A DNA stretch of 64,000 nt from Mycobacterium kyorinense (GTDB lineage: Bacteria > Actinomycetota > Actinomycetes > Mycobacteriales > Mycobacteriaceae). Below the pieces are notes generated by a model. That model was not told where the DNA came from. It saw only the letters and a program-made list of their open reading frames with translations, and searched no databases. The stretch lies in the NCBI RefSeq assembly GCF_001672775.1, contig NZ_LZKJ01000144.1:23785-87784 (forward strand). The letters run 5' to 3'. A program made the translations under genes and the position numbers. Shown one piece after another: positions 26,674 to 35,237 of this stretch. Every line of letters starts with the position of its first letter. The first letter of the stretch is position 1.

Positions 26674-28184
26674 CCTCGTTGGTATCCAAACCGCTGACGG
26701 GCCGGGCGCATTCCTCGGCGGTCGACCAATGCCCGGCCGCGACAACCGGCGTCGCCGCTCGGCATTGGCAGCACCGGTATGCCACCTCGCTGCGTATCAC
26801 CGACTCGATCATCGTCTTCGCCTCGGTCATGCTTGCCCAATACATCAGGTTCGGGGAATCGCCAGATACGTCGGGCTACCCGGGTCAGCTGATGACGCTG
26901 TTCTCGTTGCTCTTTGCCGCGCTGTGGATGTCGTCGATCGCGGTGTTTCATACCAGGTCATCCCGCATCATCGGAGCCGGCATCGACGAGTACCGACGGA
27001 TCGCCAGCGCGTCATTCTGGACGTTCGGCATCATCGCCATGGCGACGCTGCTGGCCAAAATCGACCTGGCCCGAGGGTATTTGGCGGTCGCACTGCCAGT
27101 CGGCACTGTCGGATTGCTGACGAGCCGCAACGTGTGGCGCCGGTATATCTCGCGTCAGCGGGCGCGTGGCAAGTACCAGACGATGGTCGTGGCGATCGGC
27201 GACCGTCCCGGAGTCTCCCATCTGGCACGTGAACTCATGCGCAATCCCAGGGACGGCTACGTCGTCGTCGGCGCCGGCATCCCAGGTTATGGACCGTCGC
27301 GCGGCAAGAAGCTCGTAGTGCATGGTCGCGAAATCCCGATCCTCGGCGATGAGACCCACGCGCTGGCGGCGATACCCCGGTGCGGTGCCGACACCGTTGC
27401 CGTGACTGGAACGGAGCGTTTCGGGGCGCGCGGCATCCGGCAGTTGATGTGGCGGCTGGAGCCCATGGACGTCGATCTCGTTGTCTCACCGGGAGTCATG
27501 GACGTCGCCGAATCCCGGCTGGCTCTGCGGCCGGTAGCCGGGTTCCCGCTGTTGCACGTCGAAAAGCCGCAATACCAGGGCGCCAAATCGTTCGAGAAGC
27601 GGATCTTCGACTTCTGCTTTTCGCTGGCCGCGCTGGCCGCAACGCTGCCATTGCTCCTCGTGGCGACCGCGGCGATCAAACTGACCAGCAGAGGCCCGGC
27701 GTTCTATCGGTCCGAGCGAATCGGACTGGACGGCAAGCCTTTCACGATGTTGAAGTTCCGCACCATGGTGCACGGCGCCGACACCCAGCTCGACCGGCTG
27801 TTGCCGATGAACGAAAGCGTGGGCGGCATGCTGTTCAAGATCCGCCGCGATCCACGGGTCACACCTGTCGGCAGAGTCCTGCGAAGATTCAGCATCGACG
27901 AACTGCCGCAATTCATCAACGTACTGAAGCAGGACATGAGCGTCGTCGGCCCACGACCACCGTTGAGACGCGAGGTAGAAAACTACGACGGCGAAGTCAG
28001 GCGGCGGCTGCTGGTAAAACCCGGCGTGACGGGGCTGTGGCAAGTCAGCGGCCGGTCAGATCTCTCCTGGGAGGAATCCGTTCGGCTGGATCTCTCATAT
28101 GTCGACAACTGGTCAATGGCCGGCGATCTGCTGATTATCGCCCGCACCCTCAAAGCCGTCTTCGGCCGCGACGGAGCGTACTGA
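26670..28184 (+). CDS. Polyprenyl-phosphate sugar-1-phosphate transferase (WcaJ/WbaP/CpsE type)
   Basis: A 504-residue polyisoprenyl-phosphate hexose-1-phosphate transferase that primes polysaccharide synthesis on the lipid carrier. The N-terminal half has four hydrophobic helices and a CoA-binding-like domain (TMVVAIGDRPGVSHLAREL). After a fifth hydrophobic segment (FDFCFSLAALAATLPLLLV) comes the catalytic bacterial sugar-transferase domain: SRGPAFYRSERIGLDGKPF, LKFRTMVHGAD, FSIDELPQFINVLK, MSVVGPRPPL, KPGVTGLWQVSGRS. All hallmark segments are intact. ATG 26670 overlaps the wecG-like stop. Confidence 0.94.
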   Translation: MTSLVSKPLTGRAHSSAVDQCPAATTGVAARHWQHRYATSLRITDSIIVFASVMLAQYIRFGESPDTSGYPGQLMTLFSLLFAALWMSSIAVFHTRSSRIIGAGIDEYRRIASASFWTFGIIAMATLLAKIDLARGYLAVALPVGTVGLLTSRNVWRRYISRQRARGKYQTMVVAIGDRPGVSHLARELMRNPRDGYVVVGAGIPGYGPSRGKKLVVHGREIPILGDETHALAAIPRCGADTVAVTGTERFGARGIRQLMWRLEPMDVDLVVSPGVMDVAESRLALRPVAGFPLLHVEKPQYQGAKSFEKRIFDFCFSLAALAATLPLLLVATAAIKLTSRGPAFYRSERIGLDGKPFTMLKFRTMVHGADTQLDRLLPMNESVGGMLFKIRRDPRVTPVGRVLRRFSIDELPQFINVLKQDMSVVGPRPPLRREVENYDGEVRRRLLVKPGVTGLWQVSGRSDLSWEESVRLDLSYVDNWSMAGDLLIIARTLKAVFGRDGAY

Positions 28185-28190
28185 GCGACT

Positions 28191-29696
28191 ATGCCCGAGC
28201 CGATGCTACGCGCCGACACCGAAGCTTCGCCTGCGCGAATCGCTCACGCTTTTACGATCCAGCTGATCTGCCGCGCGCTGGGAATGCTGGCATCGGTCGT
28301 CTCGGTAGCCATGACCGCCCGATATCTGGGTCCCGCGCGCTACGGGCAACTGACCATCGCGGTCGCGTTCATCGGAATGTGGGGCAGTCTGGCCGATCTC
28401 GGGATCGGCACCGTCATCGTGCGCCGGGTCACCGCGGGCCGTGGCGAACTCGAGCGGCTGGTCCGGCTCAACAGCGGCCTGTCGCTGATGTGCTGCGTTC
28501 CACTGGCCGCTCTGGCCGCCGGGTCCGGGTTTCTGGTCTATCGCGACGCCGATGTGCGGGTGATGCTGGTCGTGCTCTCGGGGCAACTACTGATGTTGAC
28601 GATGACGACGCGCTTCGAACCGGTGTTTCTGGCCACCGTCCGGTTCTTCGCCGTGGCGTTTTCCGACCTGGCCGGCCGACTGGGCACGCTGACCATGGTC
28701 AGCATTTTGATAGCGGTACGCGCCGACGTCATCTGGTTCGCGGTCGCCCAACTCATCCCACCCGCGCTGCAATTGCTGATTCAAGGCGTCGCAGCGGCGC
28801 GGCACATCTCACTGCGACCGATCTTCTCCGCCAGGGAGGTCGCTGATCTACTTCGGGAAAGCCTGGCGCCCATCGGAGTAGCGGTACTGGCAATCCTCTA
28901 CTGGCGCACCGACGGTGTGATCCTGTCGGTGCTGAGCACTCATGCCGAAGTGGGCGTGTACGGGCTGGCCTACACGATCGCGGGCAACACCGCGATCGTC
29001 TCGACGTTCTTCTTGAAGTCGACGCTGTCGACGGCCACCGAACGATTTTCCCGCGATGTCGTTGCGTTCGCCGCCTTCATGCGCCGCAGCGTCGAACTCA
29101 TGTGCTTCGTGGCCATGCCGATCGCGGTGGTCGGAGCACTACTGGCCGGACCCTTGATTGGATTATTCGGCGATCGGGCGTTCGTCGGCCGCGGGGCGCC
29201 GACGCTGGCGTTGTTGTTTCTCGCCGCAGCGCTGCGGTTCGTCACCAGCACCCTGAGTCAGGGCCTGTTCGCCTGCCACCACCAGGGATTCCTGTTTCGG
29301 CTGGCGATCGCCACGCTGGCAGTCAACGTGACCCTGAACTTCATGCTGGACAGCAGGTTCGGTGCTGTCGGAGCGGGTGTGGCGCTGGTGTGCACCGAAC
29401 TGTTCGGCCTGGTGGTCGCCAGTTGGTGGCTGCAGCGCCAATGCGGTTACCGCACACCGCTGACGTTCCTGCTGCGGGTACTCGTTCCCACAGCGGCCAG
29501 CGTCGTGGCGGTGTTGCTGCTGACCGGACAGCATGTGGTGCTTGTCATTACCGCGGCCGCCGCGACGTACCTGGCGGTCAGCATGACCGCGGGCCCGGTC
29601 GACTGGTCAACGGTGAGTTCGATGCGCGGGAGGAGTGGCGCTGATGGTTCGCGCCGCGACGATGCAGAACGAAGTGATGAGGAGGAGTGGCGCTGA
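28191..29696 (+). CDS. wzx: Wzx-type polysaccharide flippase (MOP superfamily)
   Basis: A 501-residue polytopic membrane protein with about 12-14 hydrophobic segments and the conserved N-terminal region RALGMLASVVSVAMTARYLGPARYGQL typical of lipopolysaccharide/teichoic flippases, here split for brevity at ARYLGP. It would move lipid-linked repeat units across the plasma membrane for polymerisation by the Wzy-like protein of the leftward operon. The C-terminal 24 residues (from MRGRSGADG) are encoded by a MIRU-like repeat, so the natural end was probably changed by that insertion. The stop overlaps the next start (TGATG). Confidence 0.88.
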   Translation: MPEPMLRADTEASPARIAHAFTIQLICRALGMLASVVSVAMTARYLGPARYGQLTIAVAFIGMWGSLADLGIGTVIVRRVTAGRGELERLVRLNSGLSLMCCVPLAALAAGSGFLVYRDADVRVMLVVLSGQLLMLTMTTRFEPVFLATVRFFAVAFSDLAGRLGTLTMVSILIAVRADVIWFAVAQLIPPALQLLIQGVAAARHISLRPIFSAREVADLLRESLAPIGVAVLAILYWRTDGVILSVLSTHAEVGVYGLAYTIAGNTAIVSTFFLKSTLSTATERFSRDVVAFAAFMRRSVELMCFVAMPIAVVGALLAGPLIGLFGDRAFVGRGAPTLALLFLAAALRFVTSTLSQGLFACHHQGFLFRLAIATLAVNVTLNFMLDSRFGAVGAGVALVCTELFGLVVASWWLQRQCGYRTPLTFLLRVLVPTAASVVAVLLLTGQHVVLVITAAAATYLAVSMTAGPVDWSTVSSMRGRSGADGSRRDDAERSDEEEWR

Positions 29697-29701
29697 TGGT
29701 T
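29629..29701. repeat. MIRU-like element at the wzx/glycosyltransferase junction
   Basis: Two 21-bp direct repeats (29629-29649 and 29681-29701, beginning GGAGGAGTGGCGCTGATGG) flank a 31-bp core, with a 52-bp period. The unit resembles, from memory, the M. tuberculosis MIRU (mycobacterial interspersed repetitive unit), including the ribosome-binding site and overlapping TGATG stop/start that let MIRUs sit between cotranscribed genes. It encodes the end of Wzx and provides the ribosome-binding site and start of the next gene. Confidence 0.75.
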
Positions 29702-31711
29702 GACGAACTCAACCGGGCATATCTCAAACGGCCCCACGGCGACCCCGCGCCGCTGCCGGCGAACCGCCCTCTGGCGGTGCTGATCGTGACGTACAAGAGC
29801 CATGATCTGCTGGAAAAGTGCCTCGCCAGTATCGGCGAATATCTTGCCGGGCTAGCGATCTACGTGTACGAGAACAGCGGCGACGGATACCCCGGCCGTG
29901 AAGAACTCGCTGCCCGCCACCCGAGCGTGCACTGGGTGATCGGTCCGGTGAACCTCGGCTTCGCTGCCGCCTTCAACGCGCTGGTGGAACACACCCCGCC
30001 CGACACCGACCTGTTGATCCTCAATCCCGATGCCCGCCTGCTGGGACCGTTGACCCGCACTCGGGAGTTGCTGCGCCGACCGAACGTCGCTGCCGTCTCG
30101 CCGATGGTGCGCGACACCGCCGCACCGGGACCGGCGGCGTGGGACATGGCGACCCGCCACACGACACTGGTCCGTGCGTTGGTGGGGGCCGCCGGCTACT
30201 CCAATGCACTACGTGGCACGCCACTTTCACACCTCTACGCTCGTCAGCCTGCCGAAGCGGAAAGCATCGACGGCTACATCGGGGGCGCCTGCCTGGCGAT
30301 CAACCGGGCGGCCTGGAACGAGATCGGCGGCTTCGACGAAGAGTTCTTCCTCTACGGCGAAGAAGCCGATTGGCAGGCCCGTGCCCGGGCGGCGGGTTGG
30401 CGGATTCTGCTGGCCGACGAAATCGGCGTCGACCACGGGTCGCCGGCGGTCGGCGCATCAGCCGCCGGTCCTGGCGCGACGCATGGTGGCCCGGTTTCGT
30501 CCATCGAACGGCGCCGCAACCATGACCTGTTGCGCAGCCACGCCGCATTGCTACTCGAACACCAACACAGCGTCCACCACGCGGACGTCTACTTGGCCGG
30601 GACAACGGTTTTGGACAGGTTGCAGCGGTCCAACCGTAGTGTCCGCAGAACCCTGCGCAGCGGCCGGCGCACAACGCGGCCGTCGATTGTGATCACCACC
30701 AACCGCCTGGTGTACGGCGGCGCCGAGCGACAAAAGGCGTTGCTGGCAGCCGAATTGGACCGGCGAGGCTATTCGGTCACCCTGGCCTGCATGCAGCGGT
30801 TCGGGCCGCTGATCAGAGACATTCCACACAGCGTGCGTGTAGTGCGTCAACCCTGGTGGGCGCCGGCCCTCGATATCCCCGCCGGGCAGGCGGTGGTGAT
30901 CAGCGGCGACACCAACACCGAAACCGGCTTCGCGACGTTGTGGCGGGCCGCCGGCCGCGGTCGGCGCTGGTTGGTCGCACCGCACATCCCCCCGGAACCG
31001 GACCGGCCCATCTACTCCCGACCACTGACTGCGGCGATGCGCCGAGCGGATGCCTTCATCGTTCTGGCGCAGCGGCATTGGGACATGCTCAACCGATATC
31101 ATCGGCTCGGGAGCCGGAGCTTCGTAGCACCCAACGGTGTCACCACACCCGATGAGCCGACAAGGCGGATCCGCGTCCCCGGCAAGCCGCTGCATCTGGT
31201 GATGCTCTCGCGCATCGTCGAACACAAGAACCCCCATCTGCTGATCGAGGCGCTCTCGGCGTTGGTGGATATGCCGTGGACGCTGTCGATTTTCGGCGAC
31301 GGCCCCGATCGAGACCGGCTGCGCGCCAACACTCCCACGGCGTTGCGCGACCGGGTACGGTGGCGCGGCTGGTCGCCCGGACCCGGCCCTGCTCTGGCCG
31401 AGGCCGACCTGCTCTGTGTGCCGAGCCGCTCAGAGGCTTTCCCGCTGGTGATTTTGGAAGCGATGGCGCGTGCGGTTCCCGTTGCCGCCTCAGGGGTTTG
31501 CGCGGTCCCCGAAATGCTGGATTACGGACAAGCCGGCTATGTCGTCGAGCCGGTGACGGTGGCGGGTTGGCGCGATCAGTTGGGCCAAATCCTGGCGCAG
31601 CCCGAGTCGTTGGCGGCGATCGGCCGCCGCGGCTTCGAGCGCATGCGCGGCCGCTACACAGTGGCCGCAATGACCGACAGCTATCTCGAAGCGATTGAAG
31701 CGGTGTTGTGA
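29696..31711 (+). CDS. Two-domain glycosyltransferase, GT2 fused to GT4
   Basis: A 671-residue protein with two catalytic domains. The N-terminal GT-A part (about 26-270) resembles rhamnosyl- and mycobacterial cell-wall GT2 enzymes: LAVLIVTYKSHDLL, GPVNLGFAAAFN, LLILNPDARLL, IGGACLAI, GGFDEEFFLYGEEADW. The C-terminal GT-B part (about 322-671) is GT4-like: NRLVYGGAERQK, LVMLSRIVEHKNPHLLIEAL, IFGDGPDRDRL, PSRSEAFPLVILEAMA (E-x7-E). It may add two successive sugars to the repeat unit. ATG 29696 has a GGAGGAG 8 nt upstream inside the MIRU-like repeat; GTG 29687 is less likely. The stop overlaps the start of a truncated gene (TGATG). Confidence 0.87.
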   Translation: MVDELNRAYLKRPHGDPAPLPANRPLAVLIVTYKSHDLLEKCLASIGEYLAGLAIYVYENSGDGYPGREELAARHPSVHWVIGPVNLGFAAAFNALVEHTPPDTDLLILNPDARLLGPLTRTRELLRRPNVAAVSPMVRDTAAPGPAAWDMATRHTTLVRALVGAAGYSNALRGTPLSHLYARQPAEAESIDGYIGGACLAINRAAWNEIGGFDEEFFLYGEEADWQARARAAGWRILLADEIGVDHGSPAVGASAAGPGATHGGPVSSIERRRNHDLLRSHAALLLEHQHSVHHADVYLAGTTVLDRLQRSNRSVRRTLRSGRRTTRPSIVITTNRLVYGGAERQKALLAAELDRRGYSVTLACMQRFGPLIRDIPHSVRVVRQPWWAPALDIPAGQAVVISGDTNTETGFATLWRAAGRGRRWLVAPHIPPEPDRPIYSRPLTAAMRRADAFIVLAQRHWDMLNRYHRLGSRSFVAPNGVTTPDEPTRRIRVPGKPLHLVMLSRIVEHKNPHLLIEALSALVDMPWTLSIFGDGPDRDRLRANTPTALRDRVRWRGWSPGPGPALAEADLLCVPSRSEAFPLVILEAMARAVPVAASGVCAVPEMLDYGQAGYVVEPVTVAGWRDQLGQILAQPESLAAIGRRGFERMRGRYTVAAMTDSYLEAIEAVL

Positions 31712-31821
31712 TGTACGAAGTGGTGATCATCGGCGCCGGTCCGGCGAGAACTGGTTCACGAGGATGCGCCGCGGGCCACCACGTTACGAATCGAGGGTTG
31801 CATGCGTTGTCGCCTGTGTGA
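31711..31821 (+). pseudogene. Remnant of an FAD/NAD(P)-dependent oxidoreductase gene
   Basis: An ATG overlapping the preceding stop (TGATG) starts MYEVVIIGAGPA, the classic dinucleotide-binding N-terminus of flavoprotein oxidoreductases (GxGxxG). After about 12 codons the similarity stops abruptly and the frame runs through unrelated sequence to a TGA at 31819-31821, inside the next gene. This looks like a gene whose body was deleted, leaving the coupled start. A genuine 36-residue peptide is a weaker alternative. Confidence 0.55.
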
Positions 31822-33061
31822 TTCCGACCAACTCGTCAGCATCCTGGATCTCGGGGCGACCCCGCCCTGCGAAAAGTTCCTCACCGCCGACGAGCTCGAC
31901 CTACCCGAGCAGACGTTTCCGCTGCACTTGCGGCTGTGCGAAAACTGCCTGCTGCTGCAGATTCCCGCGCTGATCACACCGCAAGACACCTTCACCGAAT
32001 ACGCCTACTTCTCGTCGTTTTCCGATAGCTGGGTCCGGCACGCGAAGACTTTCGTCGACGAAGCCGTCGAACGACTGAGCCTTGGGCCAACGTCGTTCGT
32101 GGTCGAGGTCGCCAGCAACGACGGCTACCTGTTGCAACATGCCGTAGCCGCCGGCGTCCGCTGTCTGGGAATCGAGCCGTCGGTCAATGTCGGCGCCGCC
32201 GCTGCCGGCCGCAATGTGCCGACGATGTCGGCGTTTTTAGATGAGCAGTTGGCAAGCACCATTCGTGCTGAGCACGGACCCGCCGACCTGCTCGTCGCTA
32301 ACAATGTCTACGCACACATCCCGGATCTGCTGGGCTTCACCCAGGCCCTGCGCGGACTGCTCGCCGACGACGGATGGCTCAGCATTGAGGTGCACCACGC
32401 GTTGAACCTGATCGCTTTCGGCCAGTTCGACACGATCTATCACGAGCATTTTCAGTACTACACACTGCTTTCGGCGACTCGTACGTTGGCCACAGCGGGG
32501 CTGGCTGTCGTCGACGTCGAACTCATACCCACCCACGGCGGCTCGATCCGCGTGTGGGCTCGCCCCGCCGCGGCAGCCGGGCCACCAACCGCGCGGGTGG
32601 CCCAAGTGCTGCGCATCGAGGACGCAGCGGGATTGCATGGCGTGCAGGGATATCTGCAATTGCGCCTGCGGGCCGAGGAGGTCCGGCAGGAGCTGTTACG
32701 GTTCCTGCTGCAGTGCCGCGCCGACGGCAAGCACGTCGTCGGCTACGGCGCACCGGGCAAGGGCAACACGCTGCTCAACTACTGCGGAATTCGCAGCGAT
32801 CTGCTCGACTACACCGTCGACCGTAACCCGTACAAGCACGGCCGCTTCACACCGGGCACACGGATCCCGATCCACCAGCCCGAGCTGATCGCCAAGGACC
32901 AACCGGACGTGGTTGTGGCGCTGCCGTGGAACCTGGAAACCGAGCTGACCGAGCAGCTGGGCTACATCGCCGACTGGGGCGGGCAACTGGTCTTCCCGCT
33001 TCCGACACTGCACAGCGCTATCTTCGCCGGCAGCAAGCACCATTGGTCGATGTCGCCGTGA
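31802..33061 (+). CDS. Sugar C-methyltransferase (TylC3/NovU-like)
   Basis: A 419-residue SAM-dependent methyltransferase with the three-part layout of NDP-sugar C-methyltransferases. An N-terminal zinc-binding domain has two Cys pairs (CRLCDS near residue 3 and CENCLLLQ near 46). A central SAM domain has VVEVASNDGYLLQ and the diagnostic DTIYHEHFQYYTLL. The C-terminal domain reads HVVGYGAPGKGNTLLNY. Such enzymes methylate a carbon of a 4-keto nucleotide sugar, giving branched sugars. The start is ATG 31802. Its stop overlaps the next gene (GTGA). Confidence 0.88.
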   Translation: MRCRLCDSDQLVSILDLGATPPCEKFLTADELDLPEQTFPLHLRLCENCLLLQIPALITPQDTFTEYAYFSSFSDSWVRHAKTFVDEAVERLSLGPTSFVVEVASNDGYLLQHAVAAGVRCLGIEPSVNVGAAAAGRNVPTMSAFLDEQLASTIRAEHGPADLLVANNVYAHIPDLLGFTQALRGLLADDGWLSIEVHHALNLIAFGQFDTIYHEHFQYYTLLSATRTLATAGLAVVDVELIPTHGGSIRVWARPAAAAGPPTARVAQVLRIEDAAGLHGVQGYLQLRLRAEEVRQELLRFLLQCRADGKHVVGYGAPGKGNTLLNYCGIRSDLLDYTVDRNPYKHGRFTPGTRIPIHQPELIAKDQPDVVVALPWNLETELTEQLGYIADWGGQLVFPLPTLHSAIFAGSKHHWSMSP

Positions 33062-34125
33062 GCCGCTGCCGAGGCTGTGGCGCCAGCATTTTGCAGCGCG
33101 TTCTCGACCTGGGGAAAGTGCCGGCGGCAGACGACTTTCCGTCCGCGGATATGCCGGTGAGCCCGCAGGAGTCGTCGCATCCGTTGGCGATGGACCTGTG
33201 CTTGCGCTGCGGGCTTGCCCAACTAGCGTACGACGATACGGTGGCGGCCGAGCCACGCGGCGTGGAGCCGCAAGCGCTGAGAGACCAGGCCGCCGAAGCG
33301 GTACGACACGTCGCCGAAGCGGGCTGGCTGCGGGGCGACACCGTACGCGAGTTCGGCAGCCCACACGGCGGAACATGGTTGCCGCTGCTGGCCGACCGGG
33401 GGTTCCGGGTCGGCGAAACCGCGGATGTCGTGCTCGACTCGTTCGGCATCATGCACGAGCGGGACCAGCGGTCGGCATTCGAGCTCCGCGCCGCAACCAC
33501 CGCGTCCGATGGAGTGCTGCTGCTGCAATTTCACTCACTGTTGACGATCGTCGACCAGGGGCAGTGGAACACGTTGCGTCACGGCCACTTCGCTTATTAC
33601 TCACTGACGACGCTGACCCGGCTGCTGTATGCGGTCGGGATGAGCGTGGCGACGGCATGGGAGTTCGACTTGTACGGCGGCACCGTCCTGGTTGCCGCTG
33701 TGCACGGCCGCATCGAGCCGGACCATTCTGTGAAGGCGATCCTGAAGCGCGAGCTGGACTGCAGACTGACCTCTGCCACCGCCCTCGAGTCACTGCAGCT
33801 GGCGGTCGAGAGTCAGGTTGCACGGCTGCGCGGCTGGCTGGCCACCCAGGCGAACAATGAACGTTCGGTGTACGGGTATGGTGCGGGCTCACGCGTGGCT
33901 TCGCTGTTCAGCATCGCCGGTATCGACCAGCGGCTGATCTCAGCGATCGCCGACGCGTCTCCCGCTAAGCACGGCCGCCGAATTCCCGGAACCGATATCG
34001 CCGTCATCTCACCGCAGGAGCTGATCTCGGCCGACCCCGATTGCGTGCTGTTGACTCTTCCGGACCTGTACGACGAGGTGCGACAACACTATCCGCAGCT
34101 CGATGGACGTTGGACGGTGCTGTGA
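33058..34125 (+). CDS. C-methyltransferase paralogue with degenerate SAM site
   Basis: A 355-residue relative of the preceding gene. It keeps the N-terminal Cys pairs (CRGCGAS; DLCLRCGLAQL) and the C-terminal domain (YGYGAGSRVASLFS, PGTDIAVISPQEL), but the central domain is shortened. The SAM loop is replaced by EFGSPHGGTWLPL, and the YHEHF signature is changed to LRHGHFAYYS. It may be catalytically altered, inactive, or a partner subunit. The GTG at 33058 overlaps the previous stop; further extension upstream has no similarity. Confidence 0.78.
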   Translation: MSRCRGCGASILQRVLDLGKVPAADDFPSADMPVSPQESSHPLAMDLCLRCGLAQLAYDDTVAAEPRGVEPQALRDQAAEAVRHVAEAGWLRGDTVREFGSPHGGTWLPLLADRGFRVGETADVVLDSFGIMHERDQRSAFELRAATTASDGVLLLQFHSLLTIVDQGQWNTLRHGHFAYYSLTTLTRLLYAVGMSVATAWEFDLYGGTVLVAAVHGRIEPDHSVKAILKRELDCRLTSATALESLQLAVESQVARLRGWLATQANNERSVYGYGAGSRVASLFSIAGIDQRLISAIADASPAKHGRRIPGTDIAVISPQELISADPDCVLLTLPDLYDEVRQHYPQLDGRWTVL

Positions 34126-35237
34126 AAGCTCCCCGGGTGCTCTGGCTTTCGCCGTGGATGCGGCCGCTCGCACGCGTGCAGGCCGAAGCACTGCGGCGCT
34201 GCGGAGTTGAGGTGTTGCTGGTGACCTCCGACCAGCACCCGGAGTCCGACACCGCCCGTGATTACGAGCTGGTGCTCGACCCGCGATTTCGCACTGCCGC
34301 CACATGGCCGGCCTGGTTCGCGGCGTGGCGCCGCATCCGCCGGTACAGCGCCGACGTCGTGATCACCGAGTTGGTGCGCGATCCACGCTGGATTGCTCTG
34401 GCCGGCCGGGCTCCCCGCGTCCAGCTGGTCCACGACGACCAGCCGCACGACGCCGTCGAACAGCGTCCGGCCTATGAGCGTGCGGTGTTCGACCGCTGGG
34501 GCGCCGGATCGGCGGCCACCATCACCTACAGCCAGCACGTCGCGTGCGCTGTCGCCGCCCGGCGCGACACGGCCGGCACCCGGATGCATGTGGTGCCGCT
34601 CACCAGTGACCTCGATCCGGCTTTGACGCCGCCCCTCGTGCGCCCCGACGGCCGCCGCGACTTTGTGATGATCGGCCGACTCAATCCCTACAAGAACCTC
34701 GACGTGGTGCTGCAAGCCTGGCAGCGACACGTCACCGGCGACGCTTGGCACGGCGACGATTTGGTCCTCATCGGCGACGGTCTCGGGATTCAGCGCACAC
34801 TGCCCAGGCACATCCGGTGGCGGCCCGGGCCGTACCGCTATGCCGACGTGGTGAGCACGCTGGCCGCCGCGAAAGGCTCTGTCGCGCACTACCGGCGTGC
34901 CTCGCAAAGCGGTGTCCAAGTGCTGTCGATGCAACTGGGCGTCATGCCGATTGTCTCGAATATCGGCGGGCTCACCGAGTATCAGCCGCCGGGTTGCCCG
35001 CCGATCGGCGTCGACGACGTCGACGGGCTGGCCGCCGCTTTCGATGTTCTGGCTGATCCGTCTGCGGCGGTCCGACTGGGCAGCACAGCGGCACGCCACT
35101 ACACCCTGCGCTACAGCGTTGACCGCGTTGCCGATCAGCTGATCGACGTCATCACCGAAGTACTGGCCGATCACCGGCGAGTTGCATCCACAGTTGCCCC
35201 AACCGCTCATACCAGCCATCCAGCCCGAAGTGCCTAG
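34122..35237 (+). CDS. Glycosyltransferase, GT4-like
   Basis: A 371-residue GT-B glycosyltransferase, last gene of the rightward operon. Features are the N-terminal RVLWLSPWMRPLARVQAEAL, the mid-protein DFVMIGRLNPYKNLDVVLQAW, VLIGDGLG and the C-terminal YRRASQSGVQVLSMQLGVMPIV with VSNIGGLTEY. The typical E-x7-E motif of GT4 is not obvious. GTG 34122 overlaps the previous stop (GTGA). The 3' 86 bp overlap the convergent glycosyltransferase gene of the leftward operon. Confidence 0.78.
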   Translation: MKAPRVLWLSPWMRPLARVQAEALRRCGVEVLLVTSDQHPESDTARDYELVLDPRFRTAATWPAWFAAWRRIRRYSADVVITELVRDPRWIALAGRAPRVQLVHDDQPHDAVEQRPAYERAVFDRWGAGSAATITYSQHVACAVAARRDTAGTRMHVVPLTSDLDPALTPPLVRPDGRRDFVMIGRLNPYKNLDVVLQAWQRHVTGDAWHGDDLVLIGDGLGIQRTLPRHIRWRPGPYRYADVVSTLAAAKGSVAHYRRASQSGVQVLSMQLGVMPIVSNIGGLTEYQPPGCPPIGVDDVDGLAAAFDVLADPSAAVRLGSTAARHYTLRYSVDRVADQLIDVITEVLADHRRVASTVAPTAHTSHPARSA

